Below are positions 36,110 to 44,184 of a DNA stretch of 64,000 nucleotides, piece by piece. The stretch comes from Amycolatopsis bartoniae (GTDB taxonomy: Bacteria; Actinomycetota; Actinomycetes; Mycobacteriales; Pseudonocardiaceae). A model generated the notes under the pieces. That model ran no database searches, was not told the origin of the DNA, and saw only the letters and a list, made by a program, of their open reading frames with translations. The stretch covers positions 62,001 through 126,000 of the forward strand of contig NZ_JACHWH010000001.1 of assembly GCF_014191255.1 (NCBI RefSeq), in the 5' to 3' direction. The translations under genes and the position numbers were made by a program. Each line of letters opens with the position of its first letter. Within the stretch, counting starts at the first letter, position 1.

Positions 36110-36717
36110 CGCACGCTCCGGAACCGCACCCGGTCGCCGGGCGCGAGCAGCGCGGGCCGTTCCGCGCGCGGGTCGAACAGGACGGTCTCGGTGTGGCCGA
36201 GCAGGCGCCAGCCGCCGGGCGACGAGCGCGGGTACACGCCGGTGAACTCCCCGGCCAGGCCCACGGAACCGGCGGGCACCCTCGTGCGTGGAGTGTCCAA
36301 ACGCGACTGTCGCAAGGGCTCGGGCAGGCCGGTGAGGTAGGCGAAACCGGGCGCGAACCCGGTGAAGGCGACGGTGTACTCGGCGCCCGTGTGCAGCTGC
36401 ACGACCTCCTCGACGGAGATCCCCGCGGTCTCGGCGACCAGGCGGAGGTCCTCGCCGTCGTAGGTCACCGGCAGCTCGACCTCACGCGGATCGGCGCCGG
36501 GCGGGTGCTCCAGGTCGGCGGCCTCGACGGCCTTGCGTGCCTGCTGCAGCGCGGACGTCCCCGGGCGGCCGACGACGAGCACCGTGCGCGCGCCGGGAAC
36601 GACCTCGACGACGTCCGGCAGCCGGGCGGCCGTGACCGTCGCCCGTACCGCGCTCATCTCGCCCAGCGAATCGCATTCGACGAGCACCGCGTCCGGGCCG
36701 TAAGGCAGCCAGCGCAC
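36106..36717 (-). CDS. pxpB: 5-oxoprolinase subunit PxpB (KipI family)
   Basis: A 203-residue KipI-family protein with VVEVVPGARTVLVV, ELPVTYDGEDLRLVA and the signature FTGFAPGFAYLTGLPE, then TRVPAGSVGLAGEFTGVYP. It works with PxpC in 5-oxoprolinase; older work names B. subtilis homologues as a kinase inhibitor and antagonist. I chose GTG 36717 (VRWLPYGPDA); upstream codons belong to the structured element at 36718-36911, although a GTG at 36771 is in frame. Confidence 0.9.
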   Translation of the reverse strand: MRWLPYGPDAVLVECDSLGEMSAVRATVTAARLPDVVEVVPGARTVLVVGRPGTSALQQARKAVEAADLEHPPGADPREVELPVTYDGEDLRLVAETAGISVEEVVQLHTGAEYTVAFTGFAPGFAYLTGLPEPLRQSRLDTPRTRVPAGSVGLAGEFTGVYPRSSPGGWRLLGHTETVLFDPRAERPALLAPGDRVRFRSVR

Positions 36718-36911
36718 TAGCTTTTGTTCCCGAAGCGGCGGAGCCGCTTGCTGTGGGCCGTCAACCCGCACCGACGCGGGTTCTCAGACGTCCTCTCGCG
36801 AGGACAGCGCCGACGTGGTGAATTGGCATTCATGAGGAGGCGATCCCGGAGCGAGAGGGCGTCTGAGGTTCCGCCACCCGCACCGCCACGCAGGCCACTC
36901 CCATCACTCAT
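36718..36911. repeat. Structured intergenic element with several hairpins (possible dispersed repeat)
   Basis: This 194-base gap holds three hairpins: AAGCGGC/GCCGCTT (36733-36749), AACCCGC/GCGGGTT (36763-36782) and GTCCTC/GAGGAC (36790-36805). A longer-range dyad pairs 36783-36799 with 36851-36867 over 17 bases, with one wobble. The minus strand is also open for 64 codons (MSDGSGLRGGAGGG...), which I regard as non-coding. No transposase or target duplication is visible. Whether it recurs in the genome cannot be seen from one window. Confidence 0.5.
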
Positions 36912-37526
36912 TCAGCCCGCTACGCGACGGAGATATGCGGAGACGTGGGGCTGCATGGGCTGACCGGCCATGGCGCGCTCCTCGACGTAGCCGAGGTCGC
37001 CGTTGTTCACCAGGCCGTAGAGCCGCTGCGCGCCGGTGACCTCCTTCGCGCTGGCCGTACGGACCACCGCGTCGGTGCCCAGCTCCCAGGCCGTCTGGCT
37101 GCGCGGCTTGCCGTAGAAGATCTCCATGATGCCGCTGGAGTGGGTGAGCAGCAGCTCGATCGTGTCGTCCGCCTGCGGGCGCCACCAGCCGACCTCGCGG
37201 GCGGCCGGGCGGATCACCGCGCCCTCGTCGTCGACCAGCCACGAGCGCGACTCGTGGTAGAGGAACGGCCTGCCGTCGTGCGCGATCGTCAGCTGCTGGG
37301 CGAACTTGACCGGCTTCTCCATGGTGGAGTAGTTGATCTCACCCTCGCCGCGCCACACCCCGACCAGCGGCAGCAACGCCAGGCAGGCGTCGTTGAGGTC
37401 CGGGCCCTGCCGCAGGTTCGCGGTGTCGCCGGGGATGGGCAGGTCCTCGAACTGGGGGAGGTTGCGGTCACGCGTGCTCGCGGCCCGCTCCTCCGCGGCC
37501 TGGATGGCTTCATCGCCACTGCTCAT
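36912..37526 (-). CDS. Nitrobindin-family (FABP-like) haem protein
   Basis: A 204-residue beta-barrel protein of the bacterial nitrobindin family, corresponding to Rv0813c. The family's GVWRGEGEINY motif is near residue 56, and the C-terminal MQPHVSAYLRR carries the proximal haem ligand His194. Nitrobindins bind ferric haem and isomerise peroxynitrite to nitrate. A 32-codon membrane-peptide gene sits immediately upstream on the same strand. Confidence 0.92.
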   Translation of the reverse strand: MSSGDEAIQAAEERAASTRDRNLPQFEDLPIPGDTANLRQGPDLNDACLALLPLVGVWRGEGEINYSTMEKPVKFAQQLTIAHDGRPFLYHESRSWLVDDEGAVIRPAAREVGWWRPQADDTIELLLTHSSGIMEIFYGKPRSQTAWELGTDAVVRTASAKEVTGAQRLYGLVNNGDLGYVEERAMAGQPMQPHVSAYLRRVAG

Positions 37527-37531
37527 CGGGC

Positions 37532-37630
37532 TCAGCGCTGGTCGGCGTACAGGCGGTAGATGACGTAGACCGTGAACCAGACGACGGCGATCGCCATGAT
37601 CACCATCAGCGTCGTAAACAGGATCTCCAC
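37532..37630 (-). CDS. 32-residue single-helix membrane peptide
   Basis: The frame from GTG 37630 to TGA 37532 encodes a peptide beginning VEILFTTLMVIM, with one hydrophobic helix (about residues 4-24) and a short Arg/Asp/Gln tail ending LYADQR. On the minus strand a TAAGCT box lies six bases before the GTG, a leaderless promoter like others here. It ends five bases before the nitrobindin start, so the two are probably co-transcribed. Function unknown. Confidence 0.65.
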   Translation of the reverse strand: MEILFTTLMVIMAIAVVWFTVYVIYRLYADQR

Positions 37631-37636
37631 CCGGGC

Positions 37637-37642
37637 AGCTTA
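37637..37642 (-). promoter_or_regulatory. -10 box (TAAGCT) for the membrane peptide-nitrobindin operon
   Basis: TAAGCT reads leftward six bases before the GTG of the 32-codon gene. It is the only promoter-like box upstream of the nitrobindin gene that I see. Confidence 0.45.
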
Positions 37643-37693
37643 ACTCTCCGGCACCGTCCGCGCGCCGCCGCCCGGGGTGGCACTCGACACGCG

Positions 37694-37728
37694 ACGAGGC
37701 CGCCTCCCCGGCGGGGAGACGGCCTCGT
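37694..37728 (-). terminator. Hairpin terminator of the sulfurtransferase operon
   Basis: A 16-bp stem with one mismatch (ACGAGGCCG... with its complement, 37694-37709 against 37713-37728) and a 3-base loop, 13 bases beyond the DUF1416 stop. Confidence 0.75.
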
Positions 37729-37740
37729 GCGCAGCAGTGC

Positions 37741-38049
37741 TCAGGCGACCGAGATGGCCACCTGGTGCAGTCCGGGACCTTCCGCGGTCACCGACGCCTC
37801 ACCGTTGCCCGAGCGGTGCAGGGCACGCACCGTCCAGGCACCGGGGGCGGCGTAGAACCGGAAGTCACCCTCCGGCGAAGCCTGCACCTCGCCGGCGAAG
37901 TCGCCGTCACCGTTGAGCAGGCGCACGTACGCGCCGCCGAGCGGACCGGCGCTGCCGGTCACCTTGCCCGCGACCACGACCTGGCCCTGCGTGTCGATGT
38001 CCTCGGGCGTCGCCGTCTGGGCCGGCGCGCCGCAGCCGTCGGCGCTCAC
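37741..38049 (-). CDS. DUF1416 protein (SseC-like)
   Basis: A 102-residue protein that always accompanies thiosulfate sulfurtransferase in actinobacteria (sseC2/Rv0814c in M. tuberculosis). It begins SADGCGAPAQ with a conserved cysteine, then forms a beta-sandwich (QVVVAGKVTGSAGPLGGAYVR, GDFRFYAAPGAWTVRAL). The GTG overlaps the sulfurtransferase stop by four bases, so expression is coupled. A role in sulfur transfer is inferred from context. Confidence 0.92.
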   Translation of the reverse strand: MSADGCGAPAQTATPEDIDTQGQVVVAGKVTGSAGPLGGAYVRLLNGDGDFAGEVQASPEGDFRFYAAPGAWTVRALHRSGNGEASVTAEGPGLHQVAISVA

Positions 38050-38885
38050 TTGCCCGCACCCGTCTCGATCGGCACGCCGACCAGCGAGCCGTACTCGGTC
38101 CAGGAACCGTCGTAGTTCTTGACGTCCTCCAGGCCGAGCAGCTCGTGCAGCGCGAACCAGGTGTGGCTGGAACGCTCGCCGATGCGGCAGTAGGCGATGG
38201 TGGCCTTGCCGGTGTCCAGGCCCGCCTCGGAGTACAGCTCCCGCAGCTCCTCGGCCGACTTGAACGTGCCGTCCTCGTTGGCGGTCTTGGCCCACGGCAC
38301 GTTCAGCGCCGACGGGATGTGGCCGCCGCGCTGCGCCGACTCCTGCGGCAGGTGCGCCGGGGCGAGCAGCTTGCCGGAGAACTCGTCGGGCGAGCGCACG
38401 TCGACCAGGTTCTTGGTGCCGATGGCGTCGACGACCTCGTCGCGGAAGGCGCGGATCGCGGTGTTCGGCTCCTTGGCGGAGTAGCTGGTGCGCTCGCGCT
38501 TGACCTCGTCGGTGGTCAGCTCGCGGCCGTCCAGCTCCCACTTCTTGCGGCCACCGTCGAGCAGCTTGACGTTCTCGTGGCCGTAGAGCTTGAAGTACCA
38601 GTAGGCGTACGCGGCGAACCAGTTGTTGTTGCCGCCGTAGAGGACCACCAGGTCGTCGTTCGAGATGCCCTTCTCGGACAGGAGGTTCTCGAAGCCGGCG
38701 CGGTCCACGAAGTCGCGGCGGACCGGGTCCTGCAGCTCGTTCTTCCAGTCGATCTTCACGGCGCCGCGGATGTGGCCGCCGTCGTAGGCCGTCGTGTCCT
38801 CGTCCACCTCGGCGAAGACCACGCCGGGGGTGTCCAGGTTCTCCTCGGCCCACTGCGTCGTGACCAGGACGTCTTCTCGGCTCAT
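38046..38885 (-). CDS. sseA: Thiosulfate sulfurtransferase (rhodanese, SseA/CysA type)
   Basis: A 279-residue two-domain rhodanese. Cys233 in AYCRIGERSSHTWF is the sulfur-carrying residue in the C-terminal domain; the N-terminal domain has VVLYGGNNNWFAAYAYWY without an active cysteine, as usual. It moves sulfane sulfur from thiosulfate to acceptors. It lies in the operon DUF4395-sseA-DUF1416 behind a cysteine-containing leader peptide, which suggests cysteine-responsive control. Confidence 0.93.
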   Translation of the reverse strand: MSREDVLVTTQWAEENLDTPGVVFAEVDEDTTAYDGGHIRGAVKIDWKNELQDPVRRDFVDRAGFENLLSEKGISNDDLVVLYGGNNNWFAAYAYWYFKLYGHENVKLLDGGRKKWELDGRELTTDEVKRERTSYSAKEPNTAIRAFRDEVVDAIGTKNLVDVRSPDEFSGKLLAPAHLPQESAQRGGHIPSALNVPWAKTANEDGTFKSAEELRELYSEAGLDTGKATIAYCRIGERSSHTWFALHELLGLEDVKNYDGSWTEYGSLVGVPIETGAGK

Positions 38886-38926
38886 GTGAGCTGACTCTCT
38901 TTCTCTCTTCGTTGGGTGGACGGGTT

Positions 38927-39361
38927 TCAGGACGTCTGGCCGGCGGGGACGACCCGCCGGATCAGCAGGTACATCTCGCAGCCGAGACAGAAGTTGAAGG
39001 CCGCGTTCAGGAAGGCGGCGAACAGCGCGAACGCGGTGGCGACGAGGCCGAGCGTCGTCACGCCGGTGGCGTAGCCGATGGTGCCGACCAGCGCGAACAC
39101 GAACCCGACGGCCTGCGCGAACCGCAGCGGCGCCGCGTCCTCGCGCTCGCTGGTCGGCCCGAGGCGGGGCGCGACGAGGTAGCGGTACAGCAGCGAGTAC
39201 GGCGCCGGCTTCAGCCCGACGAACGCGCCGATGGCGAACACCACTGTCTGCAGCGCGAGCAGCGGCCACCAGCCAGTGACCAGCACGACCACGAGCACGA
39301 TCGTGGTGAGCACTGCCGCGAACCGCGGACCACGCGGATCGACGGCGGGTCCTGCCGACAT
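38927..39361 (-). CDS. DUF4395 integral membrane protein
   Basis: A 144-residue membrane protein with about four helices (VLTTIVLVVVLVTGWWPLLAL, AVGFVFALVGTIGYATG, ATAFALFAAFLNAAFNFCLGCEMYLL). The conserved NFCLGCEMY near the C-terminus has two cysteines in a CxxC pattern at the membrane edge, a hint of redox or sulfur handling. ATG 39361 has a GGGAGG ribosome site. First structural gene after the leader peptide. Confidence 0.88.
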   Translation of the reverse strand: MSAGPAVDPRGPRFAAVLTTIVLVVVLVTGWWPLLALQTVVFAIGAFVGLKPAPYSLLYRYLVAPRLGPTSEREDAAPLRFAQAVGFVFALVGTIGYATGVTTLGLVATAFALFAAFLNAAFNFCLGCEMYLLIRRVVPAGQTS

Positions 39362-39444
39362 CTGACCTCCCGGGACGGCGCGAGCGCGCACGACTAAACG
39401 AACCTTGCGAAAAAACCGGGGGAAGGGGAGCTATGACCAGCTCG

Positions 39445-39519
39445 TCAGGACAGACACAGGCTGCTGCGCACGCGGCACAGGTCGACCGCGCGTCGTTGGG
39501 TCAGCAGAGTGGTCGTCAC
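39445..39519 (-). CDS. Cysteine-containing leader peptide (attenuation uORF)
   Basis: A 24-codon frame from GTG 39519 to TGA 39445 encoding VTTTLLTQRRAVDLCRVR plus SSLCLS, with cysteines at positions 15 and 22. It matches the actinobacterial putative leader peptide family found before sulfur-metabolism genes, where ribosome stalling at Cys codons under cysteine shortage opens the downstream ribosome site. The DUF4395 start is 84 bases further on. TACTCT lies seven bases before the GTG, so the leader is probably leaderless itself. Confidence 0.8.
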   Translation of the reverse strand: MTTTLLTQRRAVDLCRVRSSLCLS

Positions 39520-39526
39520 GCCATTC

Positions 39527-39532
39527 AGAGTA
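39527..39532 (-). promoter_or_regulatory. -10 box (TACTCT) of the sulfur operon
   Basis: TACTCT reads leftward between the thioredoxin stop (39563) and the leader-peptide GTG (39519), spacing seven bases. It makes the sulfur operon independent of the thioredoxin gene. Confidence 0.5.
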
Positions 39533-39562
39533 CCCAGCGCTCCCTCTTCGTGGGAATGCCGC

Positions 39563-40009
39563 TCACTGGGTGGGACGAGTGCCGGATCCGGAAAGATGCT
39601 CGTCCAGGGCTTCCAGTACTGCGGAACCCTTCGGTACGCCGCTGATGCGCAGCAGTTCCTTCCCAGCAGGTGAGAAGGCGAGCGTGGTGGGCGTGCGCAG
39701 CACCCCGAGCGCCTGCGCGACCTCCGGCTGGTTCGTCACGTCGAGCTCGACGTGCCGCAGGCCGTCGGTGCGCGCGGCGAGCGGTTCGAGGACCGCCTTC
39801 GTGTGCCGGCAGGGCGCGCAGAACGTGGTGGAGATCTGCACCAGGGTGACCGCGGCGTCCGGGTCGAGGGCCTCGGCGACGGGAGCAGGCAGCTCACGCC
39901 GCTCCTGCTTCGCCTTCGCCGCACGGATCCTGCCGTTGCGTGCCTGCAGCACCGCACCCGCGATGCCGCCGAGCACGAGCACTCCCAGCACGACCCAGAC
40001 GCCGACCAT
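39563..40009 (-). CDS. Membrane-anchored thioredoxin-like protein
   Basis: A 148-residue protein: an N-terminal membrane anchor (VVLGVLVLGGIAGAVL) and a thioredoxin fold with the active CAPC (TTFCAPCRHTKAVL, residues 64-67), cis-proline loop RTPTTLAF and C-terminal helix. The linker (RIRAAKAKQERRE) is basic, so the domain is probably cytoplasmic, although an external position cannot be ruled out. It corresponds in position to Rv0816c (thiX). Confidence 0.9.
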   Translation of the reverse strand: MVGVWVVLGVLVLGGIAGAVLQARNGRIRAAKAKQERRELPAPVAEALDPDAAVTLVQISTTFCAPCRHTKAVLEPLAARTDGLRHVELDVTNQPEVAQALGVLRTPTTLAFSPAGKELLRISGVPKGSAVLEALDEHLSGSGTRPTQ

Positions 40010-40013
40010 CAGC

Positions 40014-40886
40014 TCACCTTCCCGCCGTGGTGGCCCCGCTGAACGTCACGTTCTTCGCCTCGCCCTTGATCGTCACCGAACCGCTGTTGACCTGCACCGC
40101 GGTGGGGGTCACCTCGAACGGCAGGCTGCCGGTGTCGATCGTGGCCTTGAAGTTGGGCAGCAGGGCCTTCTGCACTGCCTGGGGAACGACGGTGGTCTCC
40201 TTGTCATTCCCGTACTGCAGCCGCTGCGGCACGATCTCGATCTGCGTGCCGTGCAGTTCGATCATGGCGAAGCAGAAGATCTCCAGCTCCTGCCCGGCGA
40301 TCTGCACGGTGCCCGAGACGCGGACGCCCGCCTTCGACTTGTCCTGCTCCTCCTGCTCCCGCGTCTGCTCGTCGCTGCTGTCCTGGCCGGTCTGCACGTA
40401 CTCGACGCTGGACGGCTCGATTCGCAGGTCCTGGATCTTGGTGAGCGGGTCGATCTTGGCGATGTCGCTGGCCTTGATGGTGACCTGGGCCTCCAGCTGG
40501 CCGATCTTGATCGCGTCGGTGTTGCCGTTCACCAGGTCCGACAGCGGTGCCGTCACGTTCTCCAGCTCGGCGTTGACCGCGACGTCCTTGAGGTCCTTGA
40601 TCGGCACGCCCGAGGCGGACAGTGAGATGTGCCGGTAGTCGCCCGCGATCGCCTGGGTGGTGAACGGGAAGCCGTGGATCGTCACCGACGGGTCGTCGGT
40701 CAGGCCCAGCTGCTCGCGGGCCTTCTGCGAGACCGTGTGCTCGGCGAACGCGGCGAGGCCGAAGTCGGCCCCGACCAGCAGTGCGACCAGCACCAGCAGG
40801 CTGATGACGATGCGGCGGGCGCGCCTGCCCCGGCGGTTGGCCGTGGCCGGTGACGCTGTGCGGTCCTGGGTTCCGGGCCTGCTCAC
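40014..40886 (-). CDS. LmeA-like DUF2993 phospholipid-binding protein
   Basis: A 290-residue protein with one N-terminal membrane anchor (RRIVISLLVLVALLVGADFGLA) and a DUF2993 domain containing VTIHGFPFTTQAIAGDYRHI, typical of this family. In mycobacteria LmeA (Rv0817c, same neighbourhood) binds phospholipid and supports lipomannan synthesis. The middle carries an acidic, low-complexity insertion (DEQTREQEEQDKSKAG). The GTG at 40886 gives a short basic leader before the anchor. Confidence 0.88.
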   Translation of the reverse strand: MSRPGTQDRTASPATANRRGRRARRIVISLLVLVALLVGADFGLAAFAEHTVSQKAREQLGLTDDPSVTIHGFPFTTQAIAGDYRHISLSASGVPIKDLKDVAVNAELENVTAPLSDLVNGNTDAIKIGQLEAQVTIKASDIAKIDPLTKIQDLRIEPSSVEYVQTGQDSSDEQTREQEEQDKSKAGVRVSGTVQIAGQELEIFCFAMIELHGTQIEIVPQRLQYGNDKETTVVPQAVQKALLPNFKATIDTGSLPFEVTPTAVQVNSGSVTIKGEAKNVTFSGATTAGR

Positions 40887-40952
40887 TCTTCGTATCCGAT
40901 CTGTCGGAAAGCGGCTCTTCGCGCGACTGAACGATAGGGGTCCCCAGTGTGA

Positions 40953-41816
<864 letters not shown>

Positions 41817-41826
41817 CGTCGGACCC

Positions 41827-42726
41827 GTGCTGAACACGGTGTGGGTCGACGAACCGGACGAAGCCGCCCTGCGTGGGATCCGCGGGCTGCTGCTCGCGGC
41901 ACGCGAGGTGGACGGGCGCCCGGAGGTGACCGCCGACGGGCCGTTGCCCGGCGAGTTCTCGGGCGGCCTGCACCTGCTCGCCCGCGTGGACGGGAAGCCG
42001 GCCGGGTACGCCCACCTCGACACCACCGGTGACTCGTTCGGCCGTCAGGTGGCCGAGCTGATCGTGCACCCGGACTTCCGGCGCCAGGGCGTCGCCACCC
42101 GGCTGACCGAAGCGCTCGTCGACAAGGTGGGCGACGGCAAGCTGCGCGTGTGGGCCCACGGTGATCACCCGGCCGCCGCCCGGATCGCCGAGCGGGCGGG
42201 TTTCACGCGCGCGAGGGAGCTGCTGGTGCTCCACGTCGACGTCCGGGACTGGCCGGAGCCGACGCTGCCCGACGGCGTGACCCTGCGGACGTTCGTGCCC
42301 GGCCAGGACGAGCAGACCGTGATCGACGTCAACGCCCGCGCCTTCGACTGGCACCCGGAGCAGGGCGCGCTGACCGTCGAGGAGCTGCGCGCCACCGAGG
42401 CCGAGGGCTGGTTCGACGCGGCGGGCTTCTTCCTCGCCGAACGCGACGGCCGTGTCGTCGGCTTCCACTGGACGAAGGTGCACCCGGCCGACCCGGACCG
42501 CTTCGACGGCGAGCCCGTCGGGGAGGTCTACGTGGTGGGCGTCGACCCGCGTGCGCAGGGTGGCGGACTGGGCAAGGCACTCACCCTGGCGGGCCTGCGG
42601 CACCTGCGCGAACGGGGGTTGCGGCACGTGATCTTGTACGTCGAAGGGGACAACGCACCGGCACTCGCCGTGTACGAGCGACTCGGCTTCACCCGTTTCG
42701 CCGTGGACGTTCAATACGCACGGTAA
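41827..42726 (+). CDS. mshD: Mycothiol synthase MshD
   Basis: A 299-residue protein with two GNAT domains in tandem that acetylates Cys-GlcN-Ins to mycothiol, the main thiol of actinobacteria. Domain 1 contains VAELIVHPDFRRQGVATRL. Domain 2 has VYVVGVDPRAQGGGLGKALT and the diagnostic YVEGDNAPALAVYERLGF. The GTG at 41827 is seven bases after the TAGCGT box. Neighbour glnR and location match M. tuberculosis Rv0819. Confidence 0.95.
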   Translation: MLNTVWVDEPDEAALRGIRGLLLAAREVDGRPEVTADGPLPGEFSGGLHLLARVDGKPAGYAHLDTTGDSFGRQVAELIVHPDFRRQGVATRLTEALVDKVGDGKLRVWAHGDHPAAARIAERAGFTRARELLVLHVDVRDWPEPTLPDGVTLRTFVPGQDEQTVIDVNARAFDWHPEQGALTVEELRATEAEGWFDAAGFFLAERDGRVVGFHWTKVHPADPDRFDGEPVGEVYVVGVDPRAQGGGLGKALTLAGLRHLRERGLRHVILYVEGDNAPALAVYERLGFTRFAVDVQYAR

Positions 42727-42845
42727 CCGCATCGCGGGGCGGGTTAACAGGGCGCCAACTGCCCGTCACGATGGGCAAACCCGCTGGTCACAGCTAGGAC
42801 ACGGCGCTCCTTCGGTGGTGTACGACACGCGGGAAACGCCACCTT

Positions 42846-42871
42846 GTTCACCCTGCGTTCACCTGTTCACG
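42846..42871 (+). promoter_or_regulatory. PHO box upstream of pstS
   Basis: Two perfect GTTCACC direct repeats start 11 bases apart (42846 and 42857), followed by a third related GTTCACG at 42865. This matches the actinomycete PhoP site (11-base direct repeat units), about 70 bases before the pstS start. Confidence 0.8.
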
Positions 42872-42938
42872 GCCACCCGGCCACCCTGTCTGCCTAGTGT
42901 CCGGTTTTGAAAAGCTCAGACAGCTGGAGGACACGACA

Positions 42939-44066
42939 GTGAAGATTCTGCGGCCGATGGGTGCCGTCGGCATGGTGGCGAGCGCTGCGCTCGTCCTTGC
43001 CGCCTGTGGCTCGGACCCGGCCTCGAACAACAGCGGCACCCCGACCTCCGGTGCGGCGGCCGCCGCCACCGGCACCGCGAACGTGGTGTGCGGCGGCAAG
43101 ACCCCGCTCTCCGGAGAAGGCTCGACCGCTCAGAAGACGGCGGTGGACGTCTTCGCCCAGCAGTACGCCAAGGCGTGCCCGGGCCAGGTCGTCAACTACA
43201 ACGCGACCGGCTCCGGCGCCGGCGTGAAGCAGTTCAACGCCAAGCAGGTCGACTTCGGTGGCTCGGACTCGCCGCTGAGCGGCGCGGACGTCGACGCCGC
43301 GAAGACCCGCTGTGCCGGCAACCCGGCCTGGAACCTGCCGATGGTCGTCGGCCCGGTCGCGATCGCCTACAAGCTGGACGGCGTCTCCTCGCTGACGCTG
43401 AACGGCGAGGTCGCCGCCAAGATCTTCAACGGCCAGATCAAGACCTGGAACGACCCGGCCATCGCCGCGCTGAACTCCGGCGTGCCCCTGCCCGCGAAGC
43501 CGATCCAGGTGTTCTCCCGCTCGGACGAGTCCGGCACCACGGACAACTTCCAGCACTACCTGTCCGCCGCCTCGAAGGGCGCGTGGACCCAGGGCACCGG
43601 CAAGGCCTTCAAGGGTGGCGTCGGCAACGGCGCGTCGGGCTCGAACGGTGTGGCCTCGGCCATCCGCGCGGCTGACGGCGCGATCGGTTACGTCGAGTCC
43701 TCCTACGTCAAGGACGGTCTCACCGCCGCCAAGATCGACAGCGGCTCCGGCGCCGTCGAGCTGACCCCGCAGAACGTCGGCAAGGCGCTCGACGCCGCGG
43801 TGTTCAAGACCCCGGGCAGCAACGACCTGGCGATGGACCTCGACAAGATCTACGCCGCCAACACCCCGGGTGCGTACCCGCTGCTGCTGACGACGTACGA
43901 GATCGTCTGCTCGAAGGGCTACGACGCCGACACCGCCAAGGCGGTCAAGGCGTTCCTGACCGTGTCGGCCACCACCGCCCAGCAGCCCATCGCGGACAAG
44001 GGCTTCGTGCCGCTGCCGCAGAGCCTGCAGGACAAGGTGCTGACCGCCATCAACGCGATCTCCTAG
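42939..44066 (+). CDS. pstS: Phosphate ABC transporter substrate-binding lipoprotein PstS
   Basis: A 375-residue lipoprotein with lipobox LAAC (Cys23) and a phosphate-binding type II fold. Phosphate-binding loops are seen in SGEGSTAQKTAVD, GSGAGVKQF, DFGGSDSPLSG and SRSDESGTTDNFQHYL. The GTG at 42939 follows a GGAGG. It is first in pstSCAB under a PHO box; a hairpin at 44111 after it probably sets higher PstS than membrane-subunit levels. Confidence 0.95.
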   Translation: MKILRPMGAVGMVASAALVLAACGSDPASNNSGTPTSGAAAAATGTANVVCGGKTPLSGEGSTAQKTAVDVFAQQYAKACPGQVVNYNATGSGAGVKQFNAKQVDFGGSDSPLSGADVDAAKTRCAGNPAWNLPMVVGPVAIAYKLDGVSSLTLNGEVAAKIFNGQIKTWNDPAIAALNSGVPLPAKPIQVFSRSDESGTTDNFQHYLSAASKGAWTQGTGKAFKGGVGNGASGSNGVASAIRAADGAIGYVESSYVKDGLTAAKIDSGSGAVELTPQNVGKALDAAVFKTPGSNDLAMDLDKIYAANTPGAYPLLLTTYEIVCSKGYDADTAKAVKAFLTVSATTAQQPIADKGFVPLPQSLQDKVLTAINAIS

Positions 44067-44110
44067 GTAGCGGTCACCCGAGGAAAATGAGCGAGTCCAT
44101 CTCGACGCGG

Positions 44111-44137
44111 AAGCCCACCGGTCACCCCGGTGGGCTT
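44111..44137 (+). terminator. Hairpin between pstS and pstC
   Basis: A perfect 11-bp stem (AAGCCCACCGG / CCGGTGGGCTT) with a 5-base loop. It lies within the operon and likely attenuates transcription or protects the pstS mRNA end. Confidence 0.7.
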
Positions 44138-44184
44138 CCGTCGTCGTTTCCCACCCCCCGGAGGCCACGATTTCGGCGCAACCA

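Noticed and set aside
36718-36911. 64-codon minus-strand open frame as a gene
   Set aside because: It coincides with overlapping hairpins and dyads and its peptide is Arg/Ser-rich without family features, so the region is better explained as structured non-coding DNA.
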